From Triplophysa rosa (lineage: Eukaryota; Chordata; Actinopteri; Cypriniformes; Nemacheilidae): 64,000 nucleotides of DNA. How positions within the stretch are numbered: position 1 is the first letter of the stretch; each line of letters begins with the position of its first letter. Where the stretch lies: assembly GCF_024868665.1 (NCBI RefSeq), contig NC_079894.1, forward strand, positions 7,065,286 through 7,129,285. Direction: 5' to 3'. Positions 34,401 to 48,300 of the stretch are shown here, in pieces. Position numbers and translations under genes: made by a program. The notes beneath the pieces were generated by a model. It worked only from the letters and a program-made list of their open reading frames with translations. It was not told where the DNA came from and did no database searches.

Positions 34401-37400
34401 AAATTTGCTAGTGTGACCATCAAGTCTGGTTTTCTTCTGGTAAGTCTGGTTGTCCTGTGGTGTGTCCAGTTTGATATTATTCTTGTGAAAGGTGCTATAA
34501 AAAATGGCCCACAGTTCCTCAATAACACAGTCAAATTCATGATTATTGTTATCATTTCCTATAGCTCACTTTGTTCCTGCAGTTCAGTTCGTAGACGTAG
34601 AGCATTACATTATTAGCGCTAACCTCATGGCTTCAATTCCCGGGGAACACACAAACGGGTAAAATTGTACCTGCAGGTCGCTTTGGATAAAATACATAAA
34701 TGTAAAAACGTAATTTTAATAACTGTTGGTATTGTTAGCAGTACTCACCAAATTTTCCTCACACAGCTCTCGGAACTGCTGGAATTTCTGAGACATAAGC
34801 AGCTGTGCACTTCCCACTGCACTGCGGATCTTCCCGAGGACTAAACAACACACAAACATATGAGCATTAAATACACTTCACTCAGCTGGAGTCTTAATAG
34901 GTTTGAAGGCCAAAAATATGAGCTTCATAGTGATTATCACACTTGACTGACTAAAGTGCTGACTAAAGTGAAGGGTGTGATGCAAGTCTTTCAAACAAAC
35001 TGTGACAAGCTTTATGACAAATGACTTGTTTACTAGGATGTCCAGCAGGGGGCAGAAGACTTAAGCAGATGACTTTACTCTAGGACAATGTGGGCAAGAA
35101 CCAACTTGAATAAGATTTTAAAAAGATTATTTAAATTTCTATTGAAGACGTATGACCAGACGTATCACTTATTTTATGCATGACATCACTGTGGCATTAT
35201 GGGTAAATCAATTACGCACTATCATCAGGAAGCTTGTTTTCCCTCTCGTCATGTTCCATCTGCCTGCACCAGCCCTCCATACGCTCTGTTTCCGCCTGCA
35301 GAAGCTTGAGGAACCAGCGGCCGTCACGCTGACACACCGAGCGGCCCACAACCTCCAGGGGGTCTTCCGTTACGCTGTCAATCCACGGATCGGGCGGGGG
35401 CAAGATGGAGGGGTCGAATCCAACGTCCTCGTAGTCATCTGATGTGCAGGCGTGGTAGTGGTTCCCTGAGCCCTGGATGCTGACGGTGGAGGTGGCGGCA
35501 TCACGCGAGTATTGCCGTGACATGCAGCCCGAGGCGGGGAAATCTGTGACAGGAGAGTCAGCTGGTGTGTAGTCTGGAGTGTCCAGATTGGCCTGTACTG
35601 CTGCCGTCACGCTGTTAGAACGTGTGAACCGACGGTGACTGAGATGTAGGGGGTGGAAGGAAGAGAGGAAGGAAAGAAAAGGAAGAAAGGTGGCGAAAGA
35701 AGGAATGCTGTTACCGGTGACAAGATAAGGTATTGAGAAATACAATACAAGATGGAGCCGGTGTTTTGTTTAATTATGTCATGAGCACACAAAACATTGG
35801 TAGTCATCCAAGAGCGAGCGGGACTCTCGAGACTGCTATTCTGAAAAACAAAATACACAACTTGGCACTCGATGTGCCATTAACAAAAGTCACAGCTTTG
35901 TCTGAAAACACAAGCTGATTTCCTGTGTACTGCCTACCTGTAGAAGTGCCAGCCTCTACATCAGACAGCATCTGAACCATGTAAATAACTCATTTGAGAT
36001 GTTCTTTGTACAGACTTCAAAACAGCAGTGTAAACAGCACACAGATAGCAAAAGTAAATTAATTTATGCAGCTATTTATAATTCAATCCACTCCTGTTTT
36101 TTCTTTAATCATCATTTCTAGATGTATTGTGGCAATTCCAGTCCAGTGACTGCTGCATTTCAACAGAAATGACAAAGACACATGGAAGTTGTGAAAACAA
36201 TCAGGCGTATTCCATCATATAGTCATGTAAGATCTGATCCTAAAATACATGTTAAACATTAATATTGCATTCTTCAAAGATAAATATGAACTTGAACAGA
36301 TAAACACATGCCCAGACTTACCCATGCTCCACTTCAACCTGAATCCCAACTGACTGGAACTTGGACGGGTCCTCTATTTCCTGATCCTCAGGCCCATCCA
36401 CCTGTGTAAATGCATTGTATTGAGAGTAGCGTCAAATATTTAACCAATATAACTTAAAAGCAAATACAAATGAACAGAAGTGAAGTCTTTTTTCATGTCC
36501 TGATGCGAGGTTTCCACCCAACAGCTGTCTCTCACTCACCTGGATGCCAATAGAAAGGCACCTGCTCTTCCTGAGCACATCCCTTCGAATGTCTTCAAGA
36601 GCTGGTATAGGAATGGGTACGGGCAGAGGCATGGGCAGCGGAGAGTAGGGGCTAGTGCTGATGGTGACCGAGCTGTTATTGACGTGCTGACTGGCAGGGC
36701 CGTGGATCTGAGCATTGGCCGCCTCGATGGCTGCCGTCAGGGCTTTCATGCTGTCAATACTCTCGGTGGAATTGCTCAGACCGGAGTGGAGGACTGGCTC
36801 GCCACACGTCCCAGGACCTTCCATGTAAGCATCCTGCGCTGACTCTGTGCTGCTCTGGGCCGTGATGGAGATGAAGGGCTTGGTGGAGGTGCGAGGAGGA
36901 ACTGGCGGTGGAGTCTTTTTGTAGGTTGTGATACATGATGACACTGTGGGCAGAAGAATGCATTTATTTAATGTTGAGGAGTAGAGTAGCATATGGACTC
37001 AATGCCCAAATCATGATGGTGATAAAGGTTAGGACTGTGGTTTTTTGGTTTATATTATATTTGGTTTATATGGGCATTGTTTGTTGTTTGCCTTTGGCAT
37101 CTGATTTGGACCCAAAACCAGCGGTGCGTGATATCAGATTTAACAAGCGGATAATACCAATTCATCATATACCTCCGAAAAAAGTGAGATTTGAAGGCTT
37201 TGTTTATCCTACGCATTATTGGGGTGCAGCAGTGTACAAGCAACCCAGAGAACGCTGGTGACCCGTGTGATGAAAGTAAATCCTGTGACTCCTTGACGTC
37301 TGCAGTAACTTGCCATTACATCAATGAAAAATCAAATCCGTTTGGTACTGGTGGGTTTCAAAAACACAGACAGCTAAGCCCATGGGCCATATTGTGTTGG

Positions 37401-40400
37401 AAACAGAGAATAAGAGACAAGACTCAGAACAGTTGAGGATTCAAACATGAATACAGAAAAGCCCTTTCACAAACCACGGATCTGCATGAGATTTGTCTCA
37501 TAAACTTTTTTCAGGTCAAACTCAAAAGCTACACAGAATCCACAGATTGAACAGAGACAGAACAACAAATACTTTGTTGCAACAGCTGTATGAGCGATGC
37601 GAAGTTGTGAGTATTAAGACACATGAAAGATCATGTGCATATTACTTGCTTACCCGCATAACATTTAATGTATTTGGCAGACAATTATATACAGTATGTG
37701 ACTTGAACAGTGCATTTAATCTATACATTTTACAAGTATATGTTAAACAGCTAGTTCACCCAAAAATAAAAATTCTGTCATCATTTACTCACCCTCATTA
37801 CTAAAATTTCTGCATAAAACACAAAGGAAGATATTTGGAAGAACGTCGGTAACAAAAAAGATCTCATCCCCCATTTACTGCCATAGCAGGGAAAATAAAT
37901 ACTATGGGAGTCAATAGGGCATGAGATCTGTTTGGTTACTGACATTCTTCCAAATATCTTCCTTTGTGTTTAGCAGAACAAAGAAATTTATTCAGGGTTG
38001 GAATGATCTGAGGGTGAGTAAAATGACAGATTTTTAATTTTGGGGTGAACTAGCACTTATATCCTTCATACACATCCCTCACAATATTCAAAATACAACA
38101 CATATTGTCAGTGAATACTTGACAGGAACATGTGTTGAAAAACATTCAAACTGTCTTAACAGGTATTGTCTAACATTGCCGAAACCTGGTAACACGTTAT
38201 ATCACTTCCCAAGGTATATCCTAGGGAAACAAACCCACAACCTTTGCGTTGCTCATGCATGCTCTACCAAATGAGCTACTGGAACACCACATTCCAATTT
38301 ATTCAACAACACTAAGATAAAGTTTCCTGTCCTCTCTATATACACTATCCTGACCAATAATGGCCAAAAATATAACATAAAATGAATAGTATATCATTGT
38401 TGTCTCAATTTGATATTATCAAATGATGATAATATTTGCACAAATTATGCATATTTTAGCCCATCAGATGTGGTTAAAGGAAATAATATAAAAGGTTATC
38501 ACAATATTAAGCTTGCAGTTGAAGTTTTAAAAATGAAAACTTAATCATACATTTTTTGTGCACTTTTCTACATAACATGACCAGCAGGGGGCCCCCATGG
38601 TGTGATATCCAATGCTTTCTAAACTAAATCTTTAAAAAGCTTCTAATGCAGAGCATGGATAAATATGCAATCATTAATATACTTTCAAAAGAATCCCATC
38701 TGTTGACATTGAAAGTGTTATCTTGAAGTGCTACTGCCTGACACAATGCTCGACTCACCACCTCCAGCACTTCACTTCAAACAGCCAAATAACCGCCACA
38801 TCCCGGACTAAATCACTAATCTACCAATGGCTGCAGATAGAGGTGTGTGCGCTGTGAGATAAACAGCAGAAAAGTTTGGGTGAGCATGCCATAAGCTAAA
38901 TTCTCATTTTGTATTCTGTGAAGCATCAACGCCCACAAGGGGGCATGTCAGAATGAGACAGAGACCGGCTGTTGTTGTCGCTCTCTCATTTCTGTCTCTC
39001 TTCCTCTTTGCTTTTTCTTGCCATACATGACTTCTCTTTACTCAGACAGCATCGGTGTTGTCATATTATGGCATTGCATTATAAAAGTATAAAAATAGCA
39101 TTTAAAGGGATAGTTCTCCCTAAAATGAAAATTCTGTCTTCATTTACTCTCCCACAAGTTAAGTTGTTCTGTTGAACATAGAGAAAGATATTTGGAAGAA
39201 TGCTTGTAACCAAACAGTTCTTGGCCACCATTGACTACCATAGTAGGAAAAAGTTCTTTGTAAAATTCTCTGTTCTGTTGAACACAAAAGAAGATTAGAC
39301 TTTGAATTATGTACGAAAGCAAACCGTTCTGCGGCACTTTTGACTACCTTTGTCATTTTATTACTGTGGTAGTAGTACTCTCTTTTTGGGTGAACTATCC
39401 CTTTAATGCTTGAACATGAACTCAATGGCGTCCCTGTTTAGTTTTATTATCCATGTCTTCTTTCTTTATATGTTATTCCAAATAAAAAATGTATGCATTT
39501 CTTTTTGTCACTTGGTTAACCGAACTTACATTTTGGCTTTAGCTCCATTCAGTCTATAACACTTTCCTGGCAGGGTGCTCGTTCTTATCTGCACCAACAA
39601 AACCTCAGCATGTGTTTAAATAGCTGAGTTCATTCCACTGAGCTACACTGTATCAAAGTATGTATATACACAGACTACAACAGTTATAATCTCCCCATCT
39701 CACACTCATTTATTTACATACACACACTCGCCGCTCCGTGCAAAGACTCACAAATACACACAAACACTCACACACACAATAAACAACTGCAGCCAAAACA
39801 AATTGTTCGTTGTAGTCTGGTTGAGCCTATACCAGAGCCACTTTACCCAAGACAGCTGGCAAGTTCATGACAAACTCCTGCTCCTTGAGCTCTAGTGTGT
39901 ACAGCCTGTAGATCAGATGTTGCTTCGGCTCTGGAGATTTCTGTTACACAAGCTACCACACGTCTAATTTCACCCCCTCCCTCTCTAATCAGCTTTCTCT
40001 CTTCATGGTCCACCTGGGTTTGTCGCGATACGGATGATTACCGAAGCCGCATTGTTGTAAGGCGCGATTGTTTTAATGTAATTACCAACGAGACTGTTGA
40101 TTGCATCTTTGTTTTTTGCTATTTGCTGTTGTCGCACAGAAACAGATGTTCACAGGAGTGTTCGCCATTTATTTTCAAAGCATCCTAATAGTCCTGCACT
40201 TGCTGCTATTGCACTTCTGGTTAGACAAAACAACATTTCGTTGCATTGTACTTGTACATGTGTAATGACAATAAAGTTGAATCTAATCTAATCTAATCTA
40301 ATCTAATCTAATCTAATCTAATCTAATCTAATCTAATCTAAATAGTTGACACCACAACAACAGGCTAAGAGGGGTCATTCTGATATAAGCCAAAATTTTA

Positions 40401-43400
40401 TTTGTAAACGTAGATTGGATAACAGGCTCAACATATAGTAGAAACAGAATAAAAAATGGCAATTAACACCAAACTGGGGCGGAGCTTAGCAGCCCATATG
40501 TTTCTAATTGGTCAGTTCCTGTATTAAATATACATTGCACGTTTTCAATTCTATGTTACAGTTTCATTTAGCTGCCATGTGCAAATTATTGTCCAGATCC
40601 TTTATTACATTCTCTATGCAACTGTATACATATCCTTGTCCAATACTGTAAATGAAGCCCAAAGGGGGACTCACCTTGGAGAACCCCGCCCTTTGTCAAA
40701 ATAAAACCAGCAAGAGCATGCAATACAATATTTCCCTCTCTAGTTCCTTTATTTTACATTTGTACTAATTGAAAGTGTCAGCTAAATGACTAAAATGTAA
40801 ATGTAAGGGAAAGAGATGGCCTGAGATGGCACTCCTGCTAATTTGCTACAAACACACCCACACACATATAGACACTGTTCATGTCAAAGCATTCCCCTGC
40901 CGCATCAGCATGTCTGCTGACTGACTATCACTGTACCTCAACATTTTATATCACACAGAGCTGACTTAAACATTCAAAATCTGAGATGCATGTAACTTGG
41001 AATTAACTGTTCCGATACAATAGATAAGGAAAAGATGTCTTCCAATAGTCTTTATGTGATGACATATGCATGTACAGTATTACTAATACTTAATGGGACA
41101 GTTCACCCAAAACTAAAAATTCTGCCATTATTTATTCACGTTGTTCAAAACCTGTATTTGACTCTTTCTTCTGTGGAACACATAATAAGATATTTTGAGA
41201 AATGTTTGTTTGGGGCCATACAATGGAAGTCAAAGGGGGCCAGTGTTGTTTGGTAACAAATGTTATTCAAAATATCTTAATTTGTATTCTGCAGAAGAAT
41301 AAAAAGAAATACAGGTTTGGAATGACACGTGGTGTCATGATTCTGCCGCATCATGTCATGTTTCTCGTGGTCTAGTGGCAGGATCATGACAGAACCTCAT
41401 GTTTTATGTGGAGAGGGGTATTTTTGTCCGTATGGCCTTCCATACACCCTCTCCGGTCTCGTCTCTGTTCCCGCCCTCTCGTCTCCTCATTATTGCTCGT
41501 TTATTGTTTCATGCCCCACAGCTGCCCCCCCCTTTTTTCATGCCTTTATATGCACTTGTGTTGTGTGTTTTCTGTCCTGTGCTGGTCCATTTTGATTCGT
41601 GTGGTGTAGTTCCTGTGTCTTGTTCAGTTTAGTCTAGTTTAGTTATTTATAATTTAATTCAAGTGTTGTCTTAGTCTTGTCTAGTGTAGTTAGTCTGTGT
41701 TTCTGTTTATATGTCATGTTTATATCTTTGTTATTTTACCCCCTCGTAGGTTTTTGTTTTGTTTTATATTAAACATCTTGCGCCTGGGTCCTTTGTCCTT
41801 GTATCTTTGTGTCTCACCCCCGTTCGTGACACGTGGGGGAATTATTGATAAGAGATGTCAATTTTTGGGTGAACTCCTCCTTTAAATATGATAAAGGAGT
41901 CGTTTGCTTAACCTTAAGCTTTTAATTTAAATGTAATAATTACATTTATAATATTATACATTTTAAAAATATGCACTTAATAATTGCTATTTATAAAAAA
42001 AACATCACCTGCATTAAAATGTTTTTATTTTAATATTTGTAGTTAGTAATTGCTATTTGTTGAAGTAGAAATCTGTATTAAAACGTGTTTAATGCTTCTA
42101 AATATACAGTAGCTCATTTGTTTGAGTTTCAAGTATATGACCAAGTATGTGATGACATAAATGCTCACTACAAACATAAGGTAACAGTAGCAGATTTCCC
42201 TTCTGGGAGAGGTCTGGGTATTGTCAGCTACCTCACTGTATTACCGTAAACTGTGTGTGAAAGTGAATGTGTGACCCGCCGTCACTGATAATAGATATTG
42301 TATTGTGTCTGCTATGTATTGTATACGGTTATCAAGAAAAGCCCCAGACAAATCAATTTCAGTCTAGCATCTCATCGTTGCTACAATGACAGAACATTCT
42401 ACGCACGTTCATGTTCTTAAAAAGCTGATAAAGGCATTTCAGATGACAAAATGGCAGTATTAACCCACCCTCAGTTCCTCAGGCTAATAGTCTTTCAGCC
42501 ACACAGAAACATCGTAATGAATTACATTCTACATTTATAATTGCAAGCATCCACGTGCATATTAAGTAGCCGTAAGATCTTCTAATGTCGGATCTTTTCA
42601 AGGACAAAGTCACGTGGGCTTGACCAATCAGCATAATCCTGAAGGATTTTTAAGACCATAAAGAATCCATCCGGTCTGAACAGGATCTCTGGGTTTTATT
42701 ACCATGTCTAAAGCTGTGAAAGTGTTAATGTTGTCTAACTCCTTCCAGATGAGAAAAGGAGAGAGCTTGCTGTATTGTTGTCCCACAAGAAGCAATAAAT
42801 GCTATCTGTCTGATACACAAAAATACACGCACACAAACAAAAGGTCAAGTGCCATACAAATTGAGGGTTCCAACACATGCACACTGTTCTGGTCGCTTGT
42901 GTGGCTCCGCCCCCCAGCGCAAAGTCACATAACAGTACAAAGAGCAACAGTGATGGTCAGTTTATATATAATGACATACAGTAACTGTGCCCAGCTGGTT
43001 ATCACAGGGAAGATAATAATTATGAGGATGACCTAGAGTTTGTGGATAAGACACAACACATAAATTTACTCGGTGAGTTGATTTCTACTGGACAACCCCA
43101 TGACACATATAGTGTACCTTCTGGGCAGACATGAGTCAAAGCTGCTAAATACACGTTCTTCACATAATGTAGATGTGTTTTAGATAAGCATGTTAAGTAT
43201 ACAGGTCAATTCAGTGACCCTACGTCAGTGATGTCATTCTTAAATTTAGGTCTGCTTCTCTCAAAGGCATTGCATGGGTTTAAAAGACTTGGAATTGAGC
43301 AAATGGTCAGGTCTACTTCTGTCATATGATAAAGAACATTTAAATATCCTGCAAGTTCTTTTGGGTTTCAGAAAACAAAAATAAACACATGTACAGTGCA

Positions 43401-45254
43401 GCAGTTGACAAATGCCTCAAACTCACACCTTTGGTTAAGTCAACGCTTTTATGTAATGTTTTATAGCACCACAAAGTCACAGTGTGAATTTTTAAAGGCC
43501 TACAAATACCTTTCTTAAATTTATCTCCACAAATCAATCTTGGAGTGTAACATCTTTATAATTCTACACTTCATAACCTCTTAAAATCTCCAACTCTCCA
43601 CCGGGCCCACCGGTGGGTTCAATGTTGCATCATCAAATCTCAAAGCTGTGGAGCACAAAACTATATGGTATCTTTTGAAAGCTTAAAACCTCAGCTTTTC
43701 TTGCCAATTTTGCCAGTTACATAAAGGAACACAATAAGGACTCTAATAATATTCAATATCATATTTACGTCACACAAAATCACAAAACATAGATGAGTCA
43801 TAAAATTTTGAGCTTATATGTGACCCTGGATCACAAAACCAGTCTTAAGTAGCACGGGAACATTTTTAGTAAAAGACAAAAATACATTGCGTGGGTCAAA
43901 ATGATCGATTTTTCTTTTATGCCAAAAATCATTAGGATATTAAGTAAAGATCATGTTCCATGAAGATATTTTGTAAATTTCCTACCTTAAATATATAAAA
44001 ACTTTATTGTTGTGAGTGGATGGTCTGCCACAGTGCCCCTGATTAACAACTTCAAAGGTGATTTTCTCAATATTTTGATTTTTTTGCGCTCTCAGATTCC
44101 TGAGTTTTAAACGGTTGTATCTCAGTCAGATATTGTCCTATTCTAACAACTCATATATCTACAGAAAGTTTATTTATTCAGCTTTCAGAGAATGTAAAAA
44201 TCTCAATTTCGAAAAATTGACCCATAAGACTGGTTTTGTTGTACAGGGTCACATATTTGCATAAAAAAAATGCAAAATATGCACCGCAGCTGAGAAGGTT
44301 AAAGAAAGGTTTCAGATTTTGAAACCTATCCGCTCTTGTGCTTTGCATTTGCACCCCTAGAAAGTATCGACCTTTCGTGAATGTGTGAATATGAAAAGGT
44401 ACTGTAAATCCTCTCCTGATTGCCATGTCAACAAAATAACTGGAATGAGAAAATAAATAAAAACGCAAAGAATAGAGAATTATTTCCTCAGCCAAGGCAG
44501 ATAACAAGAAGCTGACAAAGCCACGGCGCTACAAGCTCTCCAGTTTGAGAATGTTGTATAATGTGGCAGCATCGTCGCAGCTCCCACAGATAAATGCTGC
44601 TTCCCACTGCTGTACTTGTGAAAGTGTCTGAGTGTGTATTGTATGTGCGTGTGTGTGTATGAGTCAGGCATCAACTAAGAGTGACTGTGACGGCCCTTCT
44701 TCTCCAGCAGCAGTATTATCCCATCCATATCTCAGCCCGGAGCTCAGCCTGAACCAGTATCACATGCAATTCATGTACAATGTAGTGCCTGGCTTGCCAA
44801 ATGTTGGATCATGTCGTGTCACAAAACTTCCCCCTCACCAGGGTTTTGCAGACCTCGCCTGGGGGTCACCTAGATCCCAGAGAGTCGGCTCCAAATAGCC
44901 TGATACCTGGTGCTTCTCCAAAGTTTTATGACCATCATCTCTCCAGGGGTTCCAGAGCCCCTTTTGCTATCAGTAAGCTGTTAAAAGAACATAACACCTA
45001 TTCCCCCATCTGAGGCTATCCAGAGAAACTTCTCTGACAAAACTACACTAAACTGTCCTTTTCTATAAATGTATGTAAATATTTAGGGCTAAACCCTAAA
45101 CTCAGCGCTTCATCAGGACTGCATTATGAAACCATTTGAACATCTCCATCTCCGCACAGAGCTTGCAAGTATCCGTTTCTATATATAGTTTGTGCCTCTT
45201 TGTTAAAGATGGCTTTATTGGTGTTCAGAAGTGTGTTACCTGCTTCGCTGCCAT

Positions 45255-45306
<52 letters not shown>

Positions 45307-48300
45307 CGCTCCCTAGCGCGTTTGTGTTTCATGTTTCATGTATGTAATGTTTGTGCGCGATCGTCATTATGTCTCACCGTGTAGAGTAGAGTTTAATAAA
45401 CAACCATATATTCTCTTGTGATGGGTTTCAACGCTCACATACACTTGGTCACTCAAACTGTGTTTCGATCTATGTTACAGCTCTAAATACTGTTTGGTAA
45501 AGTCGCGTTATGGCCATGAGATAACGTTAAAGTGTATAATACCATCGATGTATTTGCTGGACGATTACATACAAGTATTTTTATCACTATCCTGCTAATC
45601 AGAAACAGTAAAATATGTATACTTAATGTTGATTATTATACGTATTTTCCTTTGAGCTAAACTCATTCCCTGAATGAAATTGTGTTTTAAATAACTCATT
45701 TCATGGATGTGATCTTGATAGATCTGGTGGAGAATCATATTTGGTGAGCTAAGCTCATCATTATTTTAACATGCAGCTAAAACCTCTACAACAATCACAT
45801 TTCAACCCATGCACATGCACACACACGCACGCACACATGTTGGGTTTCCATGTTTTATGGGTACATTCCATAGACGCAATGGTTTTTATACTGTACAAAC
45901 TGTATATCATATTCCGTACCCCTAACCCTACCCCTAAACCTAACAATCACACAAAACTGTCTGCTCTTTAAGATTTTCAAAAAAGTTAATTCTGTATGAT
46001 TTATACGCTTGTTTCCTCATGGGGACCAAAAAATGTCTCCACAAGGACAAGGATTTTGGATATTGAGATCTTTGTGGGGACATTTTGTCCCCATACCCCA
46101 TGTCCCCATAGGGTTTACCCTTCCCACACACACGCACACAGACACACACACACACACACACACGCACACACACACACACACGCACACGCACGCACACACA
46201 CACACACAGACACGCGCACACACACAGACACTCACACACACACACGCACACACACACGCACGCACACACGCACGCACACTATCATCAACTATCCTTCCTT
46301 TATATCGGGTTCTTATTTTGGGCAGACCTCACCTGAACATCCCATGTAGGTGTGCAGTGTTAACTGTGCCAATCTTAAATAAAATAGACACAATTAAACC
46401 CACATATGCAATCTTAATTTCTTTACAATTTATTCATCATATTCTGGTAATCCCTCTTTTTGAGTTTTTTAAATGTAATGCCGTATCTAAGAACTCAAAC
46501 GACTAAAATAAATACATCAAGATGGGAGTAAGAAACTTAGAGAGTCTTCTGGAAATTTGTAAAGTCATTTTTTTTTTGTATTTCATTTCAAGAACGCATT
46601 TGTATTTCATTTCTGTACTGTTCCTCCATTCAGTCCTTATCTTGCAAATGAAGCAGCACTGCGTGTATCCCTGCACAAGATTTCCCAAAGCCAGCTCCGT
46701 AGCGAAAATCAATAGACAGGTGGATAGTCTCGCTGAAACGTTGCCCATTCATTTAGTTGTGATTTAAGAAACATCCAGCTTTATTCCACAACTTTTAAAG
46801 TGTGCTTCTGCATAGATATCCCCCCTCCGTCTGCGCAGGGTCTTCGCTCTCTCATATACACGCAACATCCATTATTAGTCCCGGCGGTGGCAGCTGGGGG
46901 AAGTAGATTGTGGACAGCTCTAAAAAAACCCTACATCCTTTGACTGTGAGTCTAAATGATAGCTGCTGCAGGGCCGTGAGTTTAGAGACAGTGGGAGGAT
47001 TTTGCAGTTTATGCCTGAGGGACGTCACACTTTGAGCATCATCAGAGCACTCTGTGTAGCCAGCCTTACAAAGCGGCACAACATTGTGTAAACAAATGCT
47101 TGGCACTACAACAGCTCACCTGTCAATGTCTGACCCCCGGCTGCTTCACTAACGCCCCCTACACGCTCGCTCGCTCTCAGCCTGTTGGGGGTCGGAAACC
47201 TCCGCTTGCTCTTTAGAGTTCAGGCTCACATTAATATTTGAGGTTGCTGAGAGAGTAGAACACTGCTGTGTAAACACACATGCTCTAAATTCGGAGCAAA
47301 ACTAACCGAGGCTAATCTGCACTGAAAATATTTAGTGAGCCCTATGGAAAAGCCCTGCATTGTTTCGGATTGTTGTTCCCCAGCATGGATATATCTGTGC
47401 TCCTCTCGAAAACAGAGCACATGAAGGTATCTAAGTAGACAGGATGCTGCGCAAGCATCGATTCGAACGTGCTTTGCTGCCCTCCTACCTTTGCAAAGGC
47501 AGCATTTTTCAGCGGGACGTGGCCCGAGTTCATGGTCTTGAATTTAAACGGTGCCCAGTCTTCTGCCACACTGTAGTGCTTTCTTTATTTAAAAAATATA
47601 CAAGGGGATGGTGACAACAATGAGGAAATCATGTTTTTGAAAACAGGATGCACATTAACAGGTACTGTACATTACATGGATGCTTCACCCAAAAATGACA
47701 AATCTGTCATAATTTATTTACTTTCATGTCATTTAAAACTTATGACTTTCTTTCTTATGTGGAACACAAATAAAGATATTTTGAGAAATTCCTCAGTGGT
47801 TGTGTCCATACAATGGAAGTCATGGCAGTCAATCTTGTTTGGTTATCAACGTACTTCAAAATATCTACTTTTGTGCTCTGCAGAAGAAAGAAAGCCGTAC
47901 AGGTTTGGAATGAATGGAATGAGGGTGCATAAAACATTTAATTATCGGTTGACCTATCCCTTTAGAGCAGGGGTATTCAAATTTGGGTGAGGGGATCCCC
48001 AGGAGGCCTCCAGAAGGTTGCAAGGGGTCCCTTAAAAAATTCAGGGAAAAAAGATAAAGCAAAAACGGTAAAAGTCTACTGAATATTATTTTGGTTCCAA
48101 AATATCTTTATCTGTGTGTGTTTGTACGTGTGTATTTTGTGTGTGTGTGTGGAGTTGTGGGTCCGTGTTTTGTATGTGGGTGTGTTTGAACCTGTGTGTG
48201 TGTCTGTCTTCTGTGTTTTCACCTTTTTTTGTTTTTACTTGTATAACTTTAAATGTTTTGTTTATAGTCAAAATGTTTCATGTACAGCTGCTTTGTAACA

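Noticed and set aside
40281..40340. CRISPR-like or satellite array
   Set aside because: Simple 5-bp expansion at a LINE 3' end with no spacers.
43600..43612. Perfect palindrome CCCACCGGTGGG
   Set aside because: An isolated 12-bp palindrome next to a transposon, with no other supporting motif.
45940..46506. Long overlapping open frames on both strands rich in His/Thr or Cys/Val
   Set aside because: They are translations of the (CA)n array; the composition is fully explained by the dinucleotide repeat.
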